This document shows, piece after piece, positions 43,053 through 51,254 of a stretch of DNA of 64,000 nucleotides. A model generated the notes under the pieces. It did not search any database. It had not been told where the DNA came from and saw nothing but the letters and a program-made list of their open reading frames with translations. This DNA comes from Pseudomonas fluorescens (lineage in GTDB: Bacteria; Pseudomonadota; Gammaproteobacteria; Pseudomonadales; Pseudomonadaceae). The DNA is taken from assembly GCA_902825215.1 (NCBI GenBank), contig LR782234.1:2108001-2172000 (forward strand). Reading direction: 5' to 3'. Within the stretch, counting starts at the first letter, position 1. Each line of letters begins with the position of its first letter. Made by a program: the position numbers and the translations under genes.

Positions 43053-43084
43053 CAATAAAAAACGCCGGCATTTGCCGGCGTTTC
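43053..43084. terminator. Bidirectional terminator between the hydrolase gene and fpvA
   Basis: A perfect stem AAACGCCGGCA/TGCCGGCGTTT (stem from about 43060 to 43083) flanked by A and T runs serves the two convergent genes. Confidence 0.9.
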
Positions 43085-43101
43085 TGTGAGCGCAGTACGG
43101 G

Positions 43102-45564
43102 TTACCAATTGTAGGTCACGTCGGCGGTCATGGTACGGCCTTCGCCGTAGTAGCAGTCGAGCGTGCTGTTGCAGCTGGCGACGTATTTCTCGTCGGTGAG
43201 GTTTTCCATGTTCATGCGCAACTTCACGCCTTTGACGTGCAGCGGCGATTTCTCCAGGTCGTAGGAAACCATGGCGTCATACACCGTGTACGACGGAATC
43301 TGGAACGAATCTTCCTCGTAGTCCGAACCGTAGCTGCTGCGCACGTAACGGGCGCCCAGGCCCATGCCCAGACCGGCCAGCGACGTGGAGATGTCGAAGT
43401 CGTAGTTGACCCACGCGGAGGCGGTCAGCGGCGGGCTCATGGCCAGCGTGCGACCTTCGCGGCCGTCGTTGACGCTGCGCCATTTGATCTGGTTACGCGA
43501 CACGGCCGCCAGCACGCGCAGGTTCTGCGTGACGTTGACCTTGCCCTCCAGTTCCACGCCGCGCGAACGCACCGAACCGCTCTGGTTGCTGAAACCCGGG
43601 TTGCCCAGATCGTTGGTCAGCATGTTGCTCTGATCGATCTGATACGCCGACAGCTGAATGAAACCGTCGATGGCCGTCGGTTCGTACTTGACCCCGACTT
43701 CATACTGCTTGCCTTCGGTCGGTTCGAACGCTTTGCCGTCCAGACCGTTACCGGTTTGTGGCAGGAACGATTCGGCGTAACTGGCGTACGGCGTGAGACC
43801 GTTTTCGAACTCGTAACCAAAGCCGAAGCGACCGGTGAATTTCTCGTCCTTGATGTTCGAGTGGGTGCCGCTCAACGGTTCCTTGTTATCGGTTTCGGCG
43901 AAGTCATAACGACCGCCGATGGTCACGAACCACTGGTTCCAGCGGATCTGATCCTGGGTGTAGAGGCCGGTTTGCTTAACGGTGTTGTCCCATTTGTAAG
44001 GCTGGGTGAAGTTGAACTCACTGCCGTACACCGGGTTGTACAGATCGATCGGTGGCCCGTTGCGGTCATAGCGACCGAGGAACTGGGTGTTGAAGTGGTA
44101 GTAATCCACGCCGAGCAACAGGGTGTGATCCACTTCGCCGGTCTTGAATTTGGCCTGGGCAATGTTATCGATGCCGTAAACCCGGTTGTGCTGCGCCCAG
44201 TCCACACCGTAGCGGGTCTGGTAGCTGCCATCGTCAATGCCGGTGTTCGGGTTCGGCTCGAAGGAGTAGCCGTGCAGCGGCGCAACGTAGCGGTCGTTGA
44301 CGTCGGCGTAACGGGCGTTCTGCTTGAGGGTCCAGACATCGTTGAGCTCGTGGGCGATCTCGTAACCCACCACGAATTGCTCGCGATCGTACTTGTTCAC
44401 GCTTGGCTCGCCGAGGAACAGGCTGCGGCTGATACGGCCGTTGGCAGTACGGTAAACGGTACCGTCGGCTGGCAAGCCTTGCGCTTCCGGGGTATCGCGG
44501 TCTTTCTGGTACTGGCCGTACAGGGTGATGCTGGTGCTGTCGTTCGGCAGCCAGGTCAGGCTCGGCGCGAGCATCATGCGGTTCTGGTCGGCGTAGTCGA
44601 TCTGCGCGTTGCTGTCGTTGACCACACCGGTCAGGCGGTAGAGAAATTCGCCTTGATCGTCGATCGGGCCGCCGAGGTCGAAGGCGCCGTATTTGCGGTC
44701 GTAGCTGCCGCCGCCGATGATCACTTCATGCAACGGTGTCGCGGTCGGGCGTTTGCCGACCATGTTGACGATGCCGCCGGGCTGGTTCTGGCCGTAGAGG
44801 ACCGACGCCGGGCCTTTGAGCACTTCGATGCGTTCCAGGCTGTACGGGTCGATCTGCAGCGAACCACCGGTACTGCCGCCGCCGTAAGGCAGGTGCAGAC
44901 CATCAAGGTACAGCGGGGTCGGCGAGAAGCCGCGCGAGGTTGGCTCGTCGAAAATCTTTACCCGGTCAGAGAAGCCGCCGCCGGTCATGCCTGCGGTGTA
45001 GCGCAGGGCTTCGGTGACCGACTGCGAACCGCGCATCTTGATTTCGTCCTGAGTGACGACGTTGATGGTCTGCGGGATTTCCTTCAGCGCCGTGTCGGTT
45101 TTCGAACCGGTGGCGCTGCGCTTGGCGACGATCCCGTCGACCGGGCCCCAGGCCGATTCGGCGCTGGCGGTAACGTTGGTCGGAGCCAGATCAAGGCTCG
45201 CACCGCTGGCGCTGCGCGAACGCAAGGCGACATTGTTGCCCTCAATGCTGTAAGCGATGCCGGTGCCTTGCAGCAACTGGCCGATGGCGGCGGTCGGTTC
45301 CAGCGTGCCGCTGACGGCTGCGCTGCGCAGACCGCTCACTTCATCCGGGCTGTACAGCACCTGAAGATTGGTCTGGCGACCGAATTCCTGCAACGCGCTC
45401 CCCAGCGACTGAGCAGGAATATTGATCGCCACGGCTGCGGCCTGCGCCTGACCCATCATTGGCAACGTCAGGGCCATGGCGCACAGCGCCGGCAAGGTTG
45501 AACGTAAGGAACGGCGGATCAGCAGAGCCTTGGCGAGCGGGTGGAGTCCGTGCGGTGCGGGCAT
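43102..45564 (-). CDS. fpvA: Ferripyoverdine TonB-dependent receptor and transducer FpvA
   Basis: An 820-residue outer-membrane receptor. It has a signal peptide (to about residue 42, ending GQAQA), an N-terminal STN signalling domain (IPAQSLGSALQEFGRQTNLQVLYSPDEVSG), a plug domain (VVTQDEIKMRGSQSVTEALRYTAG, later SVLYGQNQPGGIVNMVGKRP) and a beta-barrel ending TADVTYNW with the C-terminal aromatic residue. The STN domain means it also signals through an anti-sigma factor (FpvR in P. aeruginosa) to FpvI/PvdS. ATG at 45564 preferred to TTG at 45582. It lies 117 bases after pvdE. The plug and barrel should match the pyoverdine made by the adjacent NRPSs. Confidence 0.92.
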   Translation of the reverse strand: MPAPHGLHPLAKALLIRRSLRSTLPALCAMALTLPMMGQAQAAAVAINIPAQSLGSALQEFGRQTNLQVLYSPDEVSGLRSAAVSGTLEPTAAIGQLLQGTGIAYSIEGNNVALRSRSASGASLDLAPTNVTASAESAWGPVDGIVAKRSATGSKTDTALKEIPQTINVVTQDEIKMRGSQSVTEALRYTAGMTGGGFSDRVKIFDEPTSRGFSPTPLYLDGLHLPYGGGSTGGSLQIDPYSLERIEVLKGPASVLYGQNQPGGIVNMVGKRPTATPLHEVIIGGGSYDRKYGAFDLGGPIDDQGEFLYRLTGVVNDSNAQIDYADQNRMMLAPSLTWLPNDSTSITLYGQYQKDRDTPEAQGLPADGTVYRTANGRISRSLFLGEPSVNKYDREQFVVGYEIAHELNDVWTLKQNARYADVNDRYVAPLHGYSFEPNPNTGIDDGSYQTRYGVDWAQHNRVYGIDNIAQAKFKTGEVDHTLLLGVDYYHFNTQFLGRYDRNGPPIDLYNPVYGSEFNFTQPYKWDNTVKQTGLYTQDQIRWNQWFVTIGGRYDFAETDNKEPLSGTHSNIKDEKFTGRFGFGYEFENGLTPYASYAESFLPQTGNGLDGKAFEPTEGKQYEVGVKYEPTAIDGFIQLSAYQIDQSNMLTNDLGNPGFSNQSGSVRSRGVELEGKVNVTQNLRVLAAVSRNQIKWRSVNDGREGRTLAMSPPLTASAWVNYDFDISTSLAGLGMGLGARYVRSSYGSDYEEDSFQIPSYTVYDAMVSYDLEKSPLHVKGVKLRMNMENLTDEKYVASCNSTLDCYYGEGRTMTADVTYNW

Positions 45565-45592
45565 TGTTCTTCTACTCTTCAAAGTGTTGACT

Positions 45593-45611
45593 GAGAACTA
45601 TTTCTATTAAC
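45593..45611 (-). promoter_or_regulatory. Candidate Fur box upstream of fpvA
   Basis: Twelve of 19 positions match the classic Fur palindrome, including GTTAAT at one end and GTTCTC at the other (minus strand), 29 bases before fpvA. No exact TAAAT-N16-CGT box is present here. Confidence 0.4.
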
Positions 45612-45623
45612 TGTAAGTGAGAC

Positions 45624-45667
45624 GTTGAGCCTTCCGAAAACCGGAAAGACTCAACGCAGTTTTTTTA
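45624..45667. terminator. Hairpin in the pvdE-fpvA gap
   Basis: Inverted repeat GTTGAG...CTCAAC with an inner TTCCG/CGGAA stem; on the plus strand it is followed by seven T. On the coding (minus) strand the T-run is missing, so it may be an mRNA-processing or partial stop between pvdE and fpvA rather than a full terminator. Confidence 0.4.
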
Positions 45668-45681
45668 CAGAATTTTCACAG

Positions 45682-47331
45682 TCAGGCAGGTTGCAGCTCG
45701 GTGAGCACTTTGCCGGCGTTCATCCGCACCAGTTGGTCGGCAACGTCGAAGTAACGATCGTCGTGGGAAATGACGATGATGGTTTTGCCCAGACGCTTCA
45801 GATCGGGCAGCAACTCGGTGTAGAAGATTCTGCGGAAGGTCGGATCCTGATCCGCCGCCCACTCGTCGAAGACCAGCACCGGACGCTCTTCCAGCCACGC
45901 ATTGATCAGCGCCAGACGCTTGCGCTGACCGGTCGACAGGTCGGTGGTGGTGAACGAGCCGTCGCGCACGCTGACCTTGTGCGCGATTTCCAGACGCTGC
46001 AGGTATTTGTTCGCATCCTCGGGGATGTGCGTGTCGCCCTGCACCACGTCATCGAACAGGTAATAGTCGGCGAAGATCGTCGTGAACAACTGGCGGTAAT
46101 CGTCGCGGTTGAGCGCATCGACGATCTGCTCATTGAGGCGAATCTCGCCGTGTTGTGGCGCATACAGGCCCAGCAGCAGCTTGATGAGCGTGGTTTTGCC
46201 GCAGCCGTTTTCACCGACGATGAATACGATGTCGCCCTGTTCGATCTTCAGATTCACCGGGCCCAGCTTGAACGGCGCCGCGCCTTCGACGCTCGGGAAA
46301 CTGTAGGACACATTGGTCAGTTCCAGGCTGTGCACCGTAGTGGGAGGGTGCGCTGGCTCACTGAGCAGCAGATGCGGTTCAGGAGAAGAGAACTGCTCGG
46401 ACAGATCAGCGATGCGCCGAAACGCGATCTGCGCCCGACCAATGATCGGCAGTGCGGCAATGACGTGTTCCAGCGGACCTTTCATATACAGCAGCACCAG
46501 TACGAAGCCGCTCATCACCGCTTTGTCGGCGCTCGGCCACAGCGATTGCATGGCCAGTGCCAGACCGATCACCACGAAAAACAGCATTGAGCCGAGGGTT
46601 TTGGCAACGACGAAAATATTCACCGAGCGCACCTGGGTGGCGCAGATCTTGTCGGCGGTTTCGGCAATGCCGGAAACGAACATGCGATGCCGGCGCGGAC
46701 GATGAATCCGCAGTTCCTTGGCGCCTTCGGCAACGGCGTTGTAGTGCTTTTGCAGATCGTCTTCGTAATCGCGGGCCTTGCGGAAACCCTGCATGCCCCG
46801 ACCGCTGGCAATGTATTGAATGACGGTACCGATCACGATCGCGCCGCCCATCATCAGGAACATCGGCCAGGACAGCATCGCCAGATAGCCCATGCAGCCG
46901 ATCGTCACCGTCATGGAAATGGCCAGTGCCGAGAAGGAAAAGGCGAAATCGCTGATGGTGTCGACGTCGTGGGTCAACACCGGAATCAGTCGATGGCTGC
47001 GGTAGCGCTCGATCTGCTCGATCGGCGCCGAAAGGACTTTTTCACCCAGCTCTTTACGCAGTTTGGCAATGATGTGCTGGCCGACGTAATTGGTACCGAT
47101 GTCGGAGAAAATCGAACTGGTCAGCGCCAACAGGCAGAGGCCGGCGAACAGCGTGACGACGTTTTGGGTCAGGCCGCCTTCGGCATGCAGCGCATTGTTG
47201 ATCGTCGCCAGCAGTACCGTGACACTCAGGCCGCCAACCATGCCCAGCAGCGTCGAGGCGATAACAATCAGACGAAAGGGTTTGAGCAGGGTGAACAGAT
47301 CTTTGATCACTCCGCGTGTTGGTTTGCTCAT
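45682..47331 (-). CDS. pvdE: Pyoverdine precursor ABC exporter PvdE
   Basis: A 549-residue fused ABC transporter: six membrane segments in residues about 15-300, then an ATPase domain with Walker A GENGCGKTT at 373-381, signature LSTGQRKRL near 468 and Walker B VLVFDEW with the unusual DEWAAD. PvdE moves acylated ferribactin from cytoplasm to periplasm, where maturation takes place. It has its own exact PvdS-type box 108 bases upstream. Next downstream is fpvA on the same strand, the order known from other pseudomonads. Confidence 0.93.
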   Translation of the reverse strand: MSKPTRGVIKDLFTLLKPFRLIVIASTLLGMVGGLSVTVLLATINNALHAEGGLTQNVVTLFAGLCLLALTSSIFSDIGTNYVGQHIIAKLRKELGEKVLSAPIEQIERYRSHRLIPVLTHDVDTISDFAFSFSALAISMTVTIGCMGYLAMLSWPMFLMMGGAIVIGTVIQYIASGRGMQGFRKARDYEDDLQKHYNAVAEGAKELRIHRPRRHRMFVSGIAETADKICATQVRSVNIFVVAKTLGSMLFFVVIGLALAMQSLWPSADKAVMSGFVLVLLYMKGPLEHVIAALPIIGRAQIAFRRIADLSEQFSSPEPHLLLSEPAHPPTTVHSLELTNVSYSFPSVEGAAPFKLGPVNLKIEQGDIVFIVGENGCGKTTLIKLLLGLYAPQHGEIRLNEQIVDALNRDDYRQLFTTIFADYYLFDDVVQGDTHIPEDANKYLQRLEIAHKVSVRDGSFTTTDLSTGQRKRLALINAWLEERPVLVFDEWAADQDPTFRRIFYTELLPDLKRLGKTIIVISHDDRYFDVADQLVRMNAGKVLTELQPA

Positions 47332-47438
47332 GGAGGTTCCCTGCGTGAAAGAACGACGAAAGCCGGCATCGGTCGCAGGCTTCGCCCGGGGCGTAGAGGG
47401 CGGGGGGCGCGTCGCAACGGATCGCGCCCACCTGTAAA

Positions 47439-47462
47439 ACGACTGGAGGCGGGCTGAATTTA
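47439..47462 (-). promoter_or_regulatory. PvdS-type promoter box of pvdE
   Basis: Exact TAAAT-N16-CGT on the minus strand, in the gap between pvdO and pvdE. Confidence 0.85.
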
Positions 47463-47475
47463 ACGGGCGCTACGG

Positions 47476-48384
47476 TTACAGGTCGCGGGCCACCCGGAAG
47501 CCGATCCAGTCGCCGCGATCACCCGGCACCAGCGCGTTGCGGTTGCCGGAGCGGGAGAACACCGGCGCCTCGCCCCAGTCATTGCCGCGAATGCGCTTGA
47601 ACTCGCACTTGCCGGTCAGCCAGGCGCTGCCGTCGCTCGGTGCGCCAACGTAGTTTTCGTTGTAGCAATCGGCCGTCCATTCGTAGATGTTGCCGTGCAT
47701 GTCGTACACGCCAAACGCATTGGGCGCGAAGCTGCCGGCCGGGGCGGTGAAGTTGTAGCCGTCGGCGGCGCCATAGGTGTTGGCGTGCCTGGCGATGCTG
47801 TATTCCTTGCCGTCATCGAAGGGGAAGGGGAACGGCCCGCTGGTGCCGCCACGCGCGGCGTATTCGCGCAGCGATTCACTGACCAGTCGGTACTGTTTGC
47901 CGGTCTTTTTCGACAACCACGCGACGTAGGCGTTGGCCTCGGCGAAGTCCATGCACACGGCCGGGTGGCGGTCGGTGTATTGCTTGCGCGGGTCACTGCC
48001 CTGATAGTCCGGGACCCCTGCCTTGCAGGCGCGGCCCGGGCGGTCGTCGCCGTCGGGCATCTGGTAACCGCTGTCCTTGAGGTAGGCGAACCATTCGCCC
48101 TTGAGCACCTGAAAGCGGCTGATGGCCAAAGGTCTGGCGAACGTCACCGGGTGCATCGGGCCTTCGTCGGGCTCGCGACCGACTTCGTCATCCGGGGTGC
48201 CCATGGTGAAAGTGCCCGTGGGCAGCACGACCATTTCCGGGCAGTCCTTGCAGTCCTTGAACACTTTGCCCGGCGCCGGTGGCGTGGCGGCCTGAGCGGC
48301 ACTCGGCAACAAGCCGCTGGCGAGAGCTGCGAGCACAAGTGCGGGCAGGGCGTTCAGGGAAAAACGGGGCGACTCAGGGTTCAT
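47476..48384 (-). CDS. pvdO: PvdO, FGE/SUMF1-like periplasmic pyoverdine maturation enzyme
   Basis: A 302-residue secreted protein: signal peptide to about residue 32 (LLPSAAQA), then a formylglycine-generating-enzyme-like fold with GTFTMGTPDDEVGREPDEGP near the start, VCMDFAEANAYVAWLSKKTG in the middle and a C-terminal YEWTADCYN...RSGNRNALVPGDRGDWIGFRVAR. PvdO completes the chromophore by oxidising dihydropyoverdine in the periplasm. It starts 33 bases after pvdN and is the last gene of the pvdMNO operon. Confidence 0.92.
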   Translation of the reverse strand: MNPESPRFSLNALPALVLAALASGLLPSAAQAATPPAPGKVFKDCKDCPEMVVLPTGTFTMGTPDDEVGREPDEGPMHPVTFARPLAISRFQVLKGEWFAYLKDSGYQMPDGDDRPGRACKAGVPDYQGSDPRKQYTDRHPAVCMDFAEANAYVAWLSKKTGKQYRLVSESLREYAARGGTSGPFPFPFDDGKEYSIARHANTYGAADGYNFTAPAGSFAPNAFGVYDMHGNIYEWTADCYNENYVGAPSDGSAWLTGKCEFKRIRGNDWGEAPVFSRSGNRNALVPGDRGDWIGFRVARDL

Positions 48385-48417
48385 TTCGCGTCTCGCTAAA
48401 AGGAAAAATGGGCTGGC

Positions 48418-49695
48418 TCAAAGAGCCTGGTCGAGGATGCTCAGCAGGCGGTCGATCTGCGCTTCGTTGTTGAGCAGCCCCGGTGCGGTACGGATCACCG
48501 GGCCAACATCGCGTTCGACGGCATCGGCCACCACACGATTGGCCATCAGGTGCGCGGCGATCTTGTCGCTGTCCTTGCCCTTGACCCGGAAGAAGGTGAA
48601 GCCGGCCGAAAATTCGGGGCTCAGCGGCGTCACCAGTTCGATCTGCGGGCGCTGCAGCAGGCGTTTTTTCAGGTAGCTGTTGAGCTCATGGATGCGCGCC
48701 TGCACCTCGGCCTTGCCCAGTTGCAGGTGCAACCGGAACGCCTCGGTCAGCGCCCAGCGATGTTCGAAGGCGTGATAGCCGCCCGGTGTCATCGTCGTGG
48801 AAAAATGCTCGGCCTCGGAAAAGGTCGGGATGATCGGCGTGACGTACTTCACTTGCGGCGTGCGGCTGCAGACGATGCCGGTGCCGCGTGGGCCGAACAT
48901 CCATTTGTGCGTGCCGGCGATGAAGAAGTCGCAATTCATCGCCGGGAAACTCAGGTCCTCGACGCCGAAACCGTGCACACCGTCGACGACGTAAATGATC
49001 CGGTCGGCATCTCTGCGATTGCGGTTGTGCTTGTCGACCAGTGCCCCGATCGCGCCGAGCGGCAGCTTCACGCCGCTGCCTGAATGCACCCAGCACATGC
49101 CGAGCACGCGGGTTTGCGGGCGAATGCTGCGGTCTATTCTGGCGAGCAGTTCTTGCTCGCGGATCTGTTGCGGATCGTCGAACAGGCGAATCTTGCGCAC
49201 CTGGGTGCCTTCGCGCGCGGTGCGCAGTTCGAGAATCGTGTGGGTGGCGTAGTGCTCGTGTTCGGTGGTGAGGATTTCCTGATCCGCGCGCACGTGCACG
49301 CCGCCATAAATCATCGTCAGTCCTTCGGTGGTGCTGCCGGTCAGCGCAATCTGTGTCGCATCGGCTTGCAGGTATTTCCCGGCCCACACGCGCACGTCGT
49401 GTTCGCGCTGTTCGATCACGCCGACATCCCAGTCCATCGCCAGTCCCGGATTCTTGTCGAGCGCGGCGCGGTGCCTTTCAATCGCCTCGCGCACCGGTGT
49501 CGGGTGCGTGGTGATGAGGAAGTTGGAGAAGTGCAGATACTCCGGATCCTGATCGAACAGCTGCTGCAACTGCGCCCATTTATTGCGCGGCAGTGGCGCG
49601 ATCGGCGTGGCGGCGACGCTCGGCAAGCTCGCGCCCAGAGGCAGCGCCGCCGCGAGGATGCCGGCCTGCTTCAGAAAGTCCCGACGGTTGCTCAT
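48418..49695 (-). CDS. pvdN: PvdN, periplasmic PLP-dependent pyoverdine tailoring enzyme
   Basis: A 425-residue aminotransferase-fold protein with a Tat signal (MSNRRDFLKQAGILAAALPLGA) and PLP-binding Lys264 in AGTHKWMFGPRGTG; Asp in YVVDGVHGFG contacts the cofactor ring. PvdN converts the N-terminal glutamate of the chromophore to the succinamide form. Its start overlaps the pvdM stop (ATGA), so the two are translationally coupled. Confidence 0.92.
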   Translation of the reverse strand: MSNRRDFLKQAGILAAALPLGASLPSVAATPIAPLPRNKWAQLQQLFDQDPEYLHFSNFLITTHPTPVREAIERHRAALDKNPGLAMDWDVGVIEQREHDVRVWAGKYLQADATQIALTGSTTEGLTMIYGGVHVRADQEILTTEHEHYATHTILELRTAREGTQVRKIRLFDDPQQIREQELLARIDRSIRPQTRVLGMCWVHSGSGVKLPLGAIGALVDKHNRNRRDADRIIYVVDGVHGFGVEDLSFPAMNCDFFIAGTHKWMFGPRGTGIVCSRTPQVKYVTPIIPTFSEAEHFSTTMTPGGYHAFEHRWALTEAFRLHLQLGKAEVQARIHELNSYLKKRLLQRPQIELVTPLSPEFSAGFTFFRVKGKDSDKIAAHLMANRVVADAVERDVGPVIRTAPGLLNNEAQIDRLLSILDQAL

Positions 49696-51068
49696 GGCTT
49701 GACGGTGTCCTGCGCTGCGGCCAGCGCCGGTTTTGCCGATTTCTCGACCTGCTCCCAGACGCGCAGGAAGTTGCCGCCCCAGAGCTTGGCGATATCGGCT
49801 TCGGAATAGCCGCGGCTGAGCAATTCGGCGGTGACGTTGCGGATCTCGCCGACGTTCTCCCAGCCTTTGACGCCGCCGCCTTCGTTGAAGTCGGAACTGA
49901 TGCCGACGTGGTCGATGCCGATCTTGCGCACGGTGTAATCGATGGCATCGCCGAGGTCTTTGAGGCTGGCTTTCGGTTCCTCCTCGAGAATTGCGTAGAG
50001 CTGACCGGCGTATTCACCAAATTTCTGCTCCGACCACGCGGCGATGATCGGGTCGCCCGGCATCAGTGCCATGGCCAGGTTCGGCAACGGTGGCAGGTCA
50101 TAGCGCTTGCGCAGTTCGTTGAGTTTGTCCTGCGTGGCTTGGGTCAGCGGGCGCAGGTACTGCGAGAAGCCAACGATTTGCACCACGCCGCCGCTGTTCT
50201 TGATCAGCTGCAGTTCCTTGTCGCTGAGGTTGCGCGGGATATCCACCATCGCGCGCGGTGCCGAATGCGAGGCCACCAGCGGCGTGCGGCTCAATTGCGC
50301 AACTTGCTCCAGTGCCTTGGTCGACATTTGCGAGACATCGATGATCACCCCCAGATCGTTTAGGCGTTTGACCGCTTGCCGGCCCAGATCCGACAGCCCG
50401 TCGAGGGCATCCGGCGAATCATTGAAGAACGGCAGCGGCCGCGACGAGTCAGCCCAGTCGTTGTTGCCGATGTAGCTGAAACCGAACATGCGCATGCCGC
50501 GCGCCGTCCACAGATTGAGCAGATCGAGGTCGTGGCCGAGCGGGTAGGCGTTGAGCATGCTGATGAAGATCGCAAACTTGCCTTCGCCGTGCAGTCGACG
50601 GAAATCGGCGGGGGTGTAAGCGATCCCGACCTGATTGGGAAAATCACGCACCATGCCGGAAATGATCTTGTAGCGGACCTCTTGCTGATTGCGTGCCTCA
50701 TCGACGAAACCGGCCGTGGGTTTGTGCGGGGCGTTGGCGCCGTTCCAGATTTCCGGCCAGCCGAAAATCGTCAGCGCCGCACCGGACAGGCGCCCACGAT
50801 TGGCTTTGACCAGGTCGAACTGGCCGCTGCCGTCCTTGTCGACTTCGTTGCCGGTGGTGCCGAAATCCTGGGTGACGGTGATGTGGCTGTCGAAGGAAAG
50901 CATGTGTTCGTGCAGTTCTTCGGCCTGCTGCATGACTTTGTGCGGGTAGCCGGGATTGTCCTTGAACCAGGTGTCCCAAACCGCAAAGGCAGCGCCGGCG
51001 CTGATCGCCAGCGCCAGCGGCAGGCCGATGAAAAGAGCCTTGTTCGAACGTGGTTTTGTCATTGCCAT
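49692..51068 (-). CDS. pvdM: PvdM, dipeptidase-family pyoverdine maturation protein
   Basis: A 458-residue protein with an N-terminal membrane anchor or signal (residues about 9-30, GLPLALAISAGAAFAVW) and a renal-dipeptidase (M19) domain: FDSHITV near residue 55, VIDVSQMS, VASHSAPRA and HVGISSDFNEG. Some metal residues of active M19 enzymes appear altered (SH instead of the usual DxHxD at FDSHI). PvdM is needed for periplasmic ferribactin oxidation with PvdP. First gene of pvdMNO, divergent from pvdP, with an exact PvdS box. Confidence 0.92.
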   Translation of the reverse strand: MAMTKPRSNKALFIGLPLALAISAGAAFAVWDTWFKDNPGYPHKVMQQAEELHEHMLSFDSHITVTQDFGTTGNEVDKDGSGQFDLVKANRGRLSGAALTIFGWPEIWNGANAPHKPTAGFVDEARNQQEVRYKIISGMVRDFPNQVGIAYTPADFRRLHGEGKFAIFISMLNAYPLGHDLDLLNLWTARGMRMFGFSYIGNNDWADSSRPLPFFNDSPDALDGLSDLGRQAVKRLNDLGVIIDVSQMSTKALEQVAQLSRTPLVASHSAPRAMVDIPRNLSDKELQLIKNSGGVVQIVGFSQYLRPLTQATQDKLNELRKRYDLPPLPNLAMALMPGDPIIAAWSEQKFGEYAGQLYAILEEEPKASLKDLGDAIDYTVRKIGIDHVGISSDFNEGGGVKGWENVGEIRNVTAELLSRGYSEADIAKLWGGNFLRVWEQVEKSAKPALAAAQDTVKP

Positions 51069-51124
51069 CTCAGTCAGGTTCGCCGTCGAGGTGCAGGCGC
51101 AGAGGCCTTTGCTATCTGGGAGGA

Positions 51125-51148
51125 ACGAGTGGATGGCGCGGAAATTTA
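51125..51148 (-). promoter_or_regulatory. PvdS-type promoter box of pvdMNO
   Basis: Exact TAAAT-N16-CGT on the minus strand, 57 bases before pvdM. Confidence 0.85.
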
Positions 51149-51185
51149 GTCACTGGGGTGCCAGGTAAATCATTGGGCAAGGGCT

Positions 51186-51209
51186 TAAATTTGCCGATCC
51201 AGCAAACGT
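51186..51209 (+). promoter_or_regulatory. PvdS-type promoter box of pvdP
   Basis: Exact TAAAT-N16-CGT on the plus strand, 46 bases before the pvdP ATG and back-to-back with the pvdMNO box. Confidence 0.85.
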
Positions 51210-51254
51210 TCTAGCTTGGATAAAGCCTGCTTCAGGGCTGACACAGGTAGGGCA

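Noticed and set aside
51166..51190. A second TAAAT (51166-51170) as the pvdP promoter
   Set aside because: No CGT follows at 16 or 17 bases; the next TAAAT (51186) fits exactly.
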